From the NCBI GenBank assembly GCA_016617785.1, contig JADILM010000011.1:1-64000 (forward strand): DNA of 64,000 nucleotides, written 5' to 3'. The notes under the pieces were generated by a model. The model saw nothing but the letters and a program-made list of their open reading frames with translations, was not told where the DNA came from and made no database searches. The translations under genes were made by a program, and so were the position numbers. This DNA is from Sporobolomyces roseus (lineage: Eukaryota > Basidiomycota > Microbotryomycetes > Sporidiobolales > Sporidiobolaceae). Numbering within the stretch: position 1 is the stretch's first letter; every line of letters begins with the position of its first letter. Shown here piece after piece: positions 22,452 to 32,128 of this stretch.

Positions 22452-23776
22452 TTATCGTTGAGAGCTTGTTGAGATCATCCGAAGCGATGCGAGAACACTC
22501 TGATCCGAGTGACGAAGCTTTCGAGAATCGACGAGTAGCAGTTTCGAAGCGTATCTTCGAAGCGTGACAGGACTTGCAGAAGCTGTGAGACCAAATACGA
22601 GGTTGTTTAGTAAAGCGACAGATGGCAAGTCACACGAAACGTACCTTGCAAGAATGAATCTGAACCAGCGTCGAACGCAGAATGAATTGAGACTGAGAGC
22701 ACGATGAAACCCCTGCTCAGACGATGCCAAACTCACTGAGGGATACACTTTCCCGCAGCTCGAGACTGGAAGAGGGAGCGACGGAATAGGAAGTAGCACC
22801 ATCGATTTGAATGATTCCAACTCTTCGCAACTTCCCTAGTATACCCAACCCTTTCAAGAACTTTCCTTTCCAATTCCTCCACCTCCTTCGAATGACCAAA
22901 TGAGACGTAGGACAGGCGAGGTTGAGAGGAAAGGCGAGAGATGAGGATGAGGAGGACTCGGGGATGCGGAAGTGACGAGGAAAGCTGAAAGTTCGAGTAT
23001 CGTAGATCGCTGGTCTGGATTTCCTTCTTGAAAGAAAACGAAGAGCCTTTTTGTTGAGGGTGATCTGGACTTGTATAACTGGGCAGCTGAGAGATAGATA
23101 CCTGGAATCAGCGACCGAAACGAAACGACGGATTCGAAAACATCTGCAACTCACCTTATCGGAGCAGTATCTTCACTTCCCCTCTTATACGACCGAACCT
23201 CGTTGAATATAGCCCTGTTGAGCCAAACCGTGATCAGCTCCATCTCTCACTTCCGAACGAACGACTTCTTTCGTAGAATTCACATTTGTCTCGATCTCCT
23301 TTACTCCCTCAATCCCTCCTCGACTCCTTCAACCCACTTCTCGAATCCCACCATTCTCCCTTTGCTTCCCTCCCCTTCCTTCTCCCCGAGTACTCCCTCT
23401 GCTCTCACCAGCACCCTCTCCATTCGTTCCAACCATTCCTCCGTAACCCCCTCCACTTCCTCCCTCTTCAATCCCTCCTTTCCCTCTTTCCTCACATCCT
23501 CCAATCCCCTCTTCTCTTCCTTCGGTGCATATTGATCCTCCTCCTCAACAACTCTGAATTTCTCCCCCTCCAATAATCCCGGGTTCTTATCGAGCGTTGA
23601 AAGATCCGCTAGTAGAGCAGATAAGTTCAGTGTAGGTTGTGGACGATTCCGAGTGGATTGGGATAAGAAATTTGGGGTGCTTGGTCGAGATGAGGAAGAG
23701 AGTGCGGGGGAAGAAGAACGGGGAGGAGGAGGAGCTGGAGAGAACGAGGAGCGCGGTGGTGGTGGGGCGATGGACA
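22452..23776 (-). CDS. hypothetical protein with proline-rich N-terminus
   Basis: The family is not recognised. ATG 23776 opens MSIAPPPPRSS, a Pro/Ser-rich start, then LNLSALLADLSTLDKNPG and a charged helix (EEWLERMERVLVRAEGVL) that could form a coiled coil. In-phase introns (GTAAAG/AACAG, GTGAGT/TCCAG, GTGAGT/CTCAG, GTACGT/CACAG) connect it to a basic block (RRRWRNWKGKFLKGLG) and ISIHSAFDAGSDSFLQ, ending at TAA 22452, for about 390 residues. An alternative last intron (GTGTTC...ACTCAG) would give a different end at 22385 (DFLLALGKDPRKDSTG). The direct repeat described below begins about 43 bp upstream of the start codon, so the repeat supplies its leader and promoter. Confidence 0.55.
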
Positions 23777-23818
23777 TCTTGAGAGTGCTTTTCGAGTGGA
23801 GTGGAGTGAGGGGAAGAT

Positions 23819-24840
23819 GTGAGAGAGAGGTTGAGTGAAAGAGAGAGGAAAACACGTGGATGAGTTCTCGTTTGACTTGTACGAGTTACTGGACTAGCTC
23901 GAGGGCTTGAGACCGTCGTTGGAATCGACCAGAGATCTAGACCGAAGCGTGAGAAGAGAAGAGATGGTTTCCTCGAAGAGAATTTTCGCAAAGAGTTTTC
24001 GCAAAGAGAGTCGAAAACGCACTTTCCATCAACCTATCGTGTCATGTCTGAGAGAAAGCGTGTACTGAGCGTCAATTGGCGAGATTGAGGAAGAACAGCG
24101 AGAAAGGACGAGTTGTGAGAGGTCCGGAAACAGAACCATCGAGGAGAAAGAGTGAGAGGAAAACACTCGCAAGCGACTGGAGCAGAAGAAGAAGAGAGCC
24201 TCAAGTGGATTGGATCCGAGTAGGCGACGAGTAGAGTAGTCTAACGATAGCAACTCTTCGTCGTGCAAAGGAAAGAAGATAGGAAGGAAAGCTCTTTCTT
24301 TGCGAAGCGATCTCAATCCTCTCAGTCTTCTCTCACTTGAGCAGAAAAGTAATGAGATCCCTAGTTTTATTGGTATTGCCATTCATTGCGAGAGAGAAGG
24401 AGAGAGAGTGGGTACTGATTAATCAAAGAGAGGAGGAGGGGTTTTCTAATTACAAACTGTAGGTTTTTGAGGTATGTCAGAGAGGTAGAGGGAGAGGCTG
24501 GGTGACGATGACAGCGTGTAGCTGTTTACCAGATCAAATATCCTGTGTGTTGAAGGTCCCAACAACGGTTCGACATCAGTACAGGCTCAAGTCGGAAAAG
24601 AGTTAACGGCGAAAGTTCAAACTGACCTCCGTCGACGTAGTTGGAAGATCCAGTCGTGTACGAGGAGTACTTTGAGAGGAGGAAGACACAGGGAGCGGCT
24701 TGCTCATAGACCTAGAGAAGTAGATTCCAAGTTAGGTTTCGAACAGAACGTTGCGAATCGAGGGAAGCTCAAGTGCACACCTCTGAGAAACAATCGGGAG
24801 GTACCTTCTTACGTTGACTACGCTTGAGAGCGGCGAGAAA
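23819..24840. repeat. direct repeat flanking the tandem array, left copy
   Basis: From the motif GTGAGAGAGAGGTTGAGTGA at 23819 this sequence runs nearly parallel to 31239-32128. Long identical stretches occur, e.g. around GAGATCTAGACCGAAGCG and the doubled TTTTCGCAAAGAG motif (23973-24007). The left copy has small indels. Similarity fades past about 24840, inside the dehydrogenase relic. Same orientation in both copies. Confidence 0.88.
24526..24840 (-). pseudogene. 3' relic of a short-chain dehydrogenase gene
   Basis: The last two exons of the intact dehydrogenase at 31.9-33.2 kb are present with the same splice sites: an 85-nt exon at 24627-24711 and a 17-nt terminal exon at 24526-24542 encoding the end VDGGYLIW. 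The tail of the preceding exon (24781 to about 24835) is recognisable but altered (VPPDCFSE against VPLGRFSE). Beyond that no dehydrogenase sequence remains: the Rossmann fold, catalytic Ser and YxxxK are missing. It cannot encode an enzyme and marks the left end of a segmental duplication. Confidence 0.85.
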
Positions 24841-25689
24841 GTCGGCGCCGGTCTGAACGGCGAGAAGGAGAATTTGGTAGAATTCGAGGAACCTTGAAGA
24901 ACAGCGAGAGTTTCGGAAACGTCGAATGCTGGCGGGTTAGCGAGAGCACAAGCTTACTAACATAGGCTCCGAACGAGCTATGTCGGACTGTGAGCTGCTC
25001 GAGCAAGATTGAAGATCGCCCATAAGCGATTTGAAACGAAGAATGAGCGAAGACATCGAAATGCGGACTCACCGGGTCTTTTCCCTTGCCTGCTGCAATC
25101 TGTAGCTTGAAATAGATCGACAGCGCTCGCTGGCGATCAGTATGAGCATTACAGGCCTCAAGAAGCGAGGAGAAACCAGAGAGGGAAACAGGTCGAAATC
25201 ATGACGGAGCCAGAGCGAGACGCGCCCCTGGGGCTAAAGCGTAGCGACCAGACCTCCTCAAGCTTCGAACAGAGCCATCGAGAGCAGAGTATGATATATA
25301 ATGAAGCGTAACAAGTCAAGAAAGACGAGAACTCTTTCAGCTTCTCACCTTCACCGACTACTCTGCTTGGGCGACTCAGACTACCCTCAGTCAAAGCGAA
25401 TATAGATTCTTCGTACGTTACAAGTGTTTCTTTATCTATCCATGCTGTTGTTGACGTTTATTTTCTCGTCATCAGTTCAAATCTTCACACTCGTCCAACA
25501 GCCTTCAACGCTTTCCAGGAAAGCTGGATTAGCTCGTATAGTACAAGGTGAGCTCTCTCAGATCTTCAGCGATTCTTCCGAAGTAACTGAAGCGTAGTAG
25601 AAGGGTTTGCAGGGCTTCTCCTTCCGAACTTCGTTCTCGCCCTCACCCTCTCCCTCGGCCTCGCTTCCTCCCCTTCCGTTCCTCCTACA
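24841..25689. other. intergenic, upstream region of paralogue A
   Basis: The left half holds only minus-strand frames without support. From about 25340 the sequence resembles the upstream regions of the other array members (the CTCTGCTTGGGCGACT block at 25361). A possible leader intron begins at 25552 (GTGAGC). Confidence 0.45.
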
Positions 25690-26607
25690 ATGTCAGCGCA
25701 GTCGACCTTATTCTACGGCGTCTTCGTCAAATCAGCCTATCTCTGTTTCGCTTCCGACGCTTACCAAGAAACGAAGAATTCGCTTCTCGCAATCGATCTG
25801 ATCTGTGCCAGAAGACGCAAAGGGAATCTATCGACGCTGGAGAACGATGGAATGCTTGGAAGAGTACCTGAGGAAGTTTGGAAGATGGTTAAATTACAGG
25901 TCGTCGACTTGGGCATGAAGGAAGCAGAGGAGCAGTCCCTTGAAAAGTACTTCCCGTGGCGCGAAGACGAGAGTTGCTCGGAATGGCTTCCACCTTCAAG
26001 ATGGACGGATGTGATCGACGTCACCTTCTACGGAACGATCGAGTTCTGGGAAAGCGGAGGAACAACGGAAATGGTTTCGTCTCGTTGGAAGGTCAGTTCA
26101 AGCCTTGCGTTTTTTACCCCCACCAGCTGACTCTTCTGTTTCCCGTAGGATCTCAGATCTGTTCTGAATGCTTTCGGTCTTGCTCTACCGCTCACCGATC
26201 CCTACAGTACAAGGCCTGATTCTGGAGATGATCCCTTCGCGTTCTCAGCAATCAGTCTACCTCTCCGCTCGACCGCTTCCACCGTCATGAATTCAAAATT
26301 CCCTCAACTCTCTATCGATCCCTCCGAGCCTGGACCCGCTCACCAGATACTTCAACCCTCGAAACAAGCTCTCAAGCTACCTTCGGATGCCGATCAACGA
26401 ATCAAACGTTTCCTCTCTTTCTTCCGACTCGAACCGATCAACCCGACTTCTGAGACTGTCTACTGCCCTCGCAAACCCAAAGCTGTTGTCTCGAACACGA
26501 ACGACGAGGAATCGGAATCTCGCACAGAAACTCATCAATCGAGATGTCGTCCTCATTCAGACACTGAACCTCACTGGCACTTGTGGGGAGTCTCTCATCA
26601 CTGTTGA
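25690..26607 (+). CDS. array paralogue A, unknown two-exon family
   Basis: The biochemical role is unknown and I do not recognise the family. Exons 25690-26091 and 26149-26607 are joined by a 57-nt phase-0 intron (GTCAGT...CGTAG), giving 286 residues. Shared with its three neighbours are LFYGV near residue 7, YLCFAS near 17, IDL..-RRRKG near 36-45 and a PEEVW motif at 60-64 that resembles the start of an F-box. In exon 2 come AISLPLRST, a LPSDADQRIKRFLSFF helix and the C-terminal PHWHLW. This copy lacks the paired cysteines before PHW (it has RCRPHSDTEPHW). No signal peptide or membrane segment is visible. A basic patch (RRRKG) suggests nucleic-acid or protein contact, but that is speculative. 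Confidence 0.82.
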
Positions 26608-26860
26608 TGTGTCGAATCGGAGATTACGGGACAGTGACGGGAGGAGGGAAAGTTGAAGTAGCTTGATTGTCGAAACTGAATCGAAATGAATCGCTGTTTT
26701 CTCGTTATTTTGTCGAAATTGAACAAATTCCTTCAGAACCTCGTCTGTGTGAGTCACAGACTGAGTAAGCGGGAGAATCTTGCGAAGCTTGCTCGGCTTT
26801 TGTCAATGGGCGAGTTGCGAAAAGAGCGATTCGTCTTCCTTCCTTTCCCCTCTTCTCACA

Positions 26861-26880
26861 CTCTGCTCGGGCGACTTGAA
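26861..26880 (+). promoter_or_regulatory. conserved block ~280-330 bp upstream of each array gene
   Basis: The copy-B sequence CTCTGCTCGGGCGACTTGAA has counterparts at 25361 (A), 28341 (C: TGCTCTGACGACTCGAAACG) and 29811 (D: AGCTTAGACGACCCGAAACA). The common core is roughly GCT-n-GRCGACYCGAAAC. Position relative to the ATG is similar in all four. It may be a promoter element, a start-site region or simply retained duplicate sequence. Confidence 0.45.
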
Positions 26881-27141
26881 ACGCTGTCTCTAGGTCAATA
26901 CAGCTCTCTAGGTCAGCCCACAGCAATCCTACGATCTCCAAAGCCCGAACTGACGCTTCTATTTCGCTTCATCCTTTCCAGCAAATCGATCAAACTGGTC
27001 AAGCAACGATCCAGAGACCTCCTCTTTACCTCAAGTACCTATCAGTCAGTCTTCCACTCCCTAGAGCTGTCCGAAAAGCTGAATCTCGTTCTCAACTCTT
27101 CTAGCTTCGACTCTTCTTCTCACCTTTCCATCAACTCAGTA

Positions 27142-28108
27142 ATGGCCGACGCTAGTGCAGCACTCTTCTATGGCGTCTACATCGAAACCGCTTACCTCTG
27201 CTTCGCTTCCGACGCTTATCAGGCCGAGAAGAAGTCATTACTCGCAATCGATTTGATTCGTCTTCGAAGGCGTAAAGGGAATCTCTCGACTACTGAAGGA
27301 CATGTAAGCGTCATGAAGGTACCTGAGGAAGTTTGGGAGATGATCAAATCGCAGATCATCAGGGTTGGGATGAAGGAATCGGAAGAATCGGAAATCGACC
27401 AATTCTTTCACCTTGCGGACAGTGCGAATGAAGCAGAGGAATCAGACGACGGACTCGACGAACCCTACGATTGGAGTACGATCATTTCGAACGAGCGCTT
27501 CTATCGAAACTTTGACAATTCAGATGGAATCTTTGCAATGTTCGAAGAACGTTCCAAGGTAAACAATCACCCGTCCTTTGCTCTTCCTACCTTGCGCTGA
27601 CTTTCTCAATCACGTGCAGAAGATCAAGAAGATGCTCAAGTCGTTCGGACTCGTACTTCCTTTCAAGGAGTACTATTTCGCAAACGAAGAGTATCCTGAA
27701 ACTCACATGCACGTTCTCTCCGCGATCGGCCTCCGTTTCCCTGCCACCAATACCTCATCCAGGTCTTCTACTTCCGCTAGAAACTCCGTGCACGCCGACA
27801 TCAACTACAGCACGAATCACAAAACTCTCACTTTCTCGAAACAAGCTTTCAATCTTCCCTCGGACGCCGATCAACGTATCCAACGATTTCTCAAACTCTT
27901 CAACCTCGAGTCGAAAGACCCTGATATTCCCGTCGTCGATAGACCTCCTCCCAAATCGAAACCCGAACAAACCACTCCCGCTCCGAAACCGACGAAACCT
28001 GACGAAGAATCGAAACCTCACAAAGTTAGTCACGAATCTGGATGCTGCAGCGACTCGAAGCTAGACCCTCATTGGAGGTTGTGGACCAGCGCTTATTCGA
28101 ACTTGTAG
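27142..28108 (+). CDS. array paralogue B, unknown two-exon family
   Basis: Exons 27142-27558 and 27620-28108 (intron GTAAAC...GTGCAG, 61 nt, phase 0, same position as in A) give 301 residues, the longest copy. It keeps LFYGVYIETAYLCFAS, IDLIRLRRRKG, VPEEVWEMIK and LPSDADQRIQRFLKLF. The extra length is in an acidic stretch before the intron (SANEAEESDDGLDEP) and a Pro/Lys-rich linker before the C-terminus (PEQTTPAPKPTKPDEE). The end has SGCCSDSKLDPHWRLW, so the CC...PHWxxW signature is intact. The function is unknown. The linker and acidic region are free to vary between copies, while the three motif blocks are fixed. Confidence 0.82.
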
Positions 28109-28640
28109 GGTAGCGGCGAGGGCTGAAGAGGGGCGAAGACTGAGAGAAACGAAGTAGTCGAACTTTTTGAACAAACGATGAAATTTCTGTGCGGGGTTTT
28201 CGCAAGGTTTCGCCTACCATTTGCGATCGACTCGTCCGTAAGTGCGACTAGCGAAACTGCGCCTTCTTGCGCAAGTGAGGTCGTCGAAAGTTGCGAAAAA
28301 GCGAGCGAAACATTCTTGACTTCCCACTTCTCATTCTTTCTGCTCTGACGACTCGAAACGCTTACAGTAGTATCAGATAGCTCTCTCAGTCAGCCTGTAC
28401 CGCTCCCACTCGTCCCCGTGGTCTCATTGACGCTCCTTTGCTCTCGAGCAGTCGAATTAAAGAACTCGATCAATCTCATCGCTCTCGACTCTGAACAGCT
28501 GCTAGATACCTTGGAGATCTACCGGTAAGCTCCAGAGTCACTCCTTCACAGTTGCAGTAATCGCTGACGTTTCCCTCGCTTTCCAGATTCGAATCTCTTC
28601 CTTCACTTCCCCGCAACTCTCTTCAGCTCCCCAACGCAAG

Positions 28641-29583
28641 ATGTCTACTGCTCAATCTACTCTCTTCTACGGCGTATTCGTCAAGACCGCTTACCTCTGC
28701 TTCGCCTCTTCCGCTTACTCAAGAATCAAAAGTTCGCTTCTCGGAATCGACATGATCTGTTCTCGACGGCGTAAAGGGAACCTCTCGACGTGCAAAGGTC
28801 ACGAGAGCATCAAACGTGTACCCGAAGAAGTCTGGAGGATGATCAAATATGAGACTGGAGGTGATGCTATCTTCAGAGCGGAACAGCAAGTAGTCGGATA
28901 TCATGACTCTAGTCACTACTCGAGCGACGACGAGGGAGGACATTGGAAACCACGTACTTGGAATAGTAGAATGAGCGATTCAATGAACGACGCTTTCTGG
29001 AATAGCGGTGGAATGGAGGGAATGTTCGAAGGGGATTTAGAAGTGCGTTCGTTTCTTCGAAACCCAGCTACTGAGCGCCGATTGATTTTATCCACAGGCT
29101 ATCAAGGATCTCCTCCACGCCTTCGGGCTCGTTCTACCTTTCGACGAACTCTACAGCAAAGACGAACTTGCTTCCTGCGATCGCAACTGCCTTTCCGCCA
29201 TCAGTCTCCCTCTCCAAACGACAGCCTCTTCCTCTCCCTCTCAACCCTTTCCATCTACAACTCTCAAGTCGTCTTCAGATCCTTTGCCAGTACACGGCAT
29301 GACGAAAATATCGAAACAAACGTTCTCCCTCCCTTCCAACGCCGATTCTCGATTCAAATCCTTCCTCTCCTTGTTCCGTCTCGAAGCGATGAACGACAAG
29401 AGTGAGACAGTCTATAGATCTGACCAGCTCAAGCATGCGTCTTCTACCTCACAAGCTACCGGATCGACGAACGACAAGAAGGAATCGGAAGCAACGAGCA
29501 AAGGGACTCACGAGACCGTCTGTTGCAGCAAGCCTGCCGTCGAGCCTCACTGGCATATGTGGACTATCTTGAACACTCGCTGA
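28641..29583 (+). CDS. array paralogue C, unknown two-exon family
   Basis: Exons 28641-29042 and 29098-29583 (intron GTGCGT...CACAG, 55 nt, phase 0) give 295 residues. Motifs present are LFYGVFVKTAYLCFAS, IDMICSRRRKG, VPEEVWRMIK, an acidic and aromatic middle (DSSHYSSDDEGGHW), FGLVLPFDELYS right after the intron, LPSNADSRFKSFLSLFRLE and the end VCCSKPAVEPHWHMW. A probable leader intron lies upstream (GTAAGC at 28529 to about 28587). Its N-terminal motifs match the consensus of the four copies well, so it is a good reference for the family. Confidence 0.83.
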
Positions 29584-30113
29584 GCGCTCGCAGCTGGAAG
29601 CGGAAGCGATGGAAGAAGGAAGGGAAGAAAGTAGCTTTTGGAAAGTCGTTTGTTGATACTAACGAAATGCATCGATTCTGCGGATCCTATTCGTAGGGCG
29701 TCTTAGCGAGAATGGATCGTCAGCTCTTCAAGCTGACGAAAGTAGGAAGCTTTATAAGGGGAGAGAAAAGGGAACTTTGCCTCTCTTTCTCCTACTTCAC
29801 TCGTTCACACAGCTTAGACGACCCGAAACACTTTCTGTAGATCAATACACTCTTTCAGGTCAGTCTGTACCGCTCGCACTGGCTCCGTTTGGCCTTAATG
29901 ACGCTCCTTTGCTCTTGATCAGTTTCATCAAACAGCTCGATCAAACTCATCGCTCTCGATTCTGGAAAGCTTCTGTTTAGCTCGAGGGTCTATCAGTAAG
30001 TATTATGCTCGCTCTCATCCTGAGCCGAGTACTATCTAATCTGACTGCAACTTCGCTCTCTAGCTTTCGCTCCTTCTCCCTCGCTACTCTCAAGCTCCCT
30101 TGACTCTTCCGAG

Positions 30114-31048
30114 ATGTCTACAGCTCACACAACCCTCTTCTATGGCGTCTACGTCAGATCGGGTTACCTCTGTTTCGCTTCCGACGCTGACAAGGAAACC
30201 AAAGCTTCACTCCTCGCAATCGATCTCGTCTGCTCAAGAAGACGTAAAGGTACCTTGTTGACGGCACCAGATCTCAACATGGTCGTGCGTGTACCTGAGG
30301 AAGTGTGAAAGATGATCAAGCTCGAAATCGTCGCGAGTGCAGTTGAAGAAGCGAAACAAGATACGCTCGATCTTCTCGAACGCGGCGACGCTACGAGGGA
30401 AGCCGGAAATCGCATCAAGCGCGAGTGGAAACACGATTCTCTGAGCGATGCGGCGATCGAGGGACTCTTCAACGATGGCGGAATGAGCGATATGATTCAG
30501 AGTCGGTCAAAGGTTAGTTTTACTCTTCGGCTTGCAAGGGCGAGACACTCATGTTGCCACTCTCTTAGGACATTAACATCCTCCTCAAATCCTTTGGACT
30601 CGCGTTACCTTCCGATGAGCCTTACAGCGACGATGACATGCCGACTTACGACATCGACGCTCTTTCCGCGATCAGCCTCCCTCTCCGTTCGACCTTGCCA
30701 TACGGTTCCAACCCTTTCCCTTACAGCTTTTGCGAGTCATCACGACACTCTGGCTCAGCTCACGACAACATCAAGTTCTCAAAATCAACTTTCGATCTCC
30801 CCTCCGACGCCGATCTTCGAATCAAAGCCTTTCTCTCCTTCTTCGGTCTTGAAGCGATGAACCCCGGCGTCGAGACTCTTCATTGCTCTCATCAGTCCGC
30901 TGCGAGAGGCGCAGTCTCGTCTGCTCAAGCAAAAGATGCGGAAACGACGGAGGGGCGGGAGAAAGCGAAGCACGGGCTTGTTTGCTGTGAGAATGCACAA
31001 GTCAAGCCTCACTGGCAGATGTGGACTATCGCTCAGAGCGACGGCTGA
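30114..31048 (+). pseudogene. array paralogue D, nonsense codon at the conserved Trp
   Basis: Exons 30114-30512 and 30569-31048 (intron GTTAGT...CTTAG, 56 nt, phase 0) would give about 291 residues with all family motifs: LFYGVYVRSGYLCFAS, RRRKG, LPSDADLRIKAFLSFF and VCCENAQVKPHWQMW. Codon 65 (30306-30308), however, is TGA exactly where A, B and C have the Trp of PEEVW (TGG in each). No other stop or frameshift is present, so the change looks recent: a single G-to-A step. A 64-residue truncated product is possible; a sequencing error or strain polymorphism is an alternative. No intron in the siblings would remove the codon. Confidence 0.8.
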
Positions 31049-31238
31049 AGAAGAGGGAGGAACGAGCGAAGGAGTAGCTGCTGTTCGATCTGTTTGAAAA
31101 TCAAGTTTCGCACAATTTGCGCCTTTACTTTGACAGAGAAACTCGAGTTGCCATCAGCCTCCGTCTGCAACCCTTTCTCTTGTCCGCCTGAAATTGAGGA
31201 GTAGGGCTTGCCGAGACTGCGAGAGTAGGGCGAACAAG

Positions 31239-32128
31239 TGAGAGAGAGGTTGAGTGAAAAGAAAGAGGGAAACACGTTAATGAGTTCTCGTTCGAATTGG
31301 ACGAGTTACTGGACTAGCTCGAGGGCTGGAGACCGTCGTTGGAATCGACCAGAGATCTAGACCGAAGCGTGAGAAGAGAAGAGATGGTTTCCTCGAAGAG
31401 AATTTTCGCAAAGAGTTTTCGCAAAGAGAGTCGAAAACGCACTTTCCATCAACCTATCGGGTCATTTCTGAGAGACAGTGTGTGTTGAGCGTCGCTTGTT
31501 GAGATTGAGGAAGAACAGAGAGAAAGGACGAGTTGTGAGAGGTAGGGAAACAGAAGCATCGAGGAAACGAGAAAGAGCGAGAGGAAAACACTCGCAAGCG
31601 ACTGGAGCGGAAGAAGAAGAGAGCCTCCAGTGGATTGTATTCAAGAGTAGGCGACGATTAGAGTAGCCCAACGTTAGCAACTCTTCGTCGTGCAAAGGAA
31701 AGAAGCAGAGAAAAAGCTTTTTCTTTCTTTGCGAAGCGATCTCAATCCTCTCAGTCTTCTCTCACTTGAGCAGAAAAGTAATGAGATCCCTAGTTTTATT
31801 GGTATTGCCATTCATTGCGAGAGAGAAGGAGAGAGAGTGGGTACTGATCAATCAAAGAGAGAGGAGGGGGTTTTCTAATTACAAAGTGTAGGTTTTTGGA
31901 GTGTCGGCGGGAAGAGGGAGGATGACAACAGCGTGTAGCTGTTTACCAGATCAAATATCCTGTGTGTTGAAGGTCCCAACAAGGGTTCGACATCAGTACA
32001 GGCTCAAGTCGGAAAAGAGTTAACGGCGAAAGTTCAAACTGACCTCCGTCGACGTAGTTGGAAGATCCAGTCGTGTACGAGGAGTACTTGGAGAGGAGGA
32101 AGACGCAGGGAGCGGCTTGCTCGTAGAC
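31239..32128. repeat. direct repeat flanking the tandem array, right copy
   Basis: This is the counterpart of 23819-24711. It begins 190 bp after the stop of paralogue D and runs into the last exons of the intact dehydrogenase (the 85-nt exon starting at 32128 on the minus strand). It also carries the doubled TTTTCGCAAAGAG motif (31406-31430). Past this point the similarity continues weakly for about 60 bp of the preceding exon. Confidence 0.88.

Larger units (their letters stand above)
25340..31048 (+). repeat. tandem array of four ~1.47-kb units
   Basis: Four units repeat head to tail, each holding a conserved upstream block, a probable leader intron and a two-exon gene. Start codons lie at 25690, 27142, 28641 and 30114, i.e. 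1452, 1499 and 1473 bp apart. Upstream blocks of copies C and D align over more than 150 bp (AGTCTGTACCGCTCGCACT and CTCGATCAAACTCATCGCTC in D match C closely). Copies differ by many substitutions, so the duplications are not very recent. Confidence 0.9.

Noticed and set aside
22735..22780. A 24-nt intron (GTGAGT...GAGCAG) in the 22.5-23.8 kb gene
   Set aside because: It is shorter than any other intron I could support. The next acceptor (CTCTCAG, 44 nt) keeps phase and gives a better reading frame.
23200..23580. Plus-strand Ser/Leu/Pro-rich frames opposite the proline-rich gene
   Set aside because: They are antisense shadows of the charged coiled-coil exon on the minus strand.
24029..24382. 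Minus-strand 117-codon frame in the left direct repeat as a gene
   Set aside because: The matching right copy is broken into a different, shorter frame (31462-31695) by indels, so the frame is not conserved. It lies in the 3' flank of the dehydrogenase.
30306..30308. TGA in paralogue D as a selenocysteine or recoded Trp codon
   Set aside because: The siblings use TGG at this site, other genes in the window end in TGA, and no recoding element is visible. A nonsense mutation is simpler.
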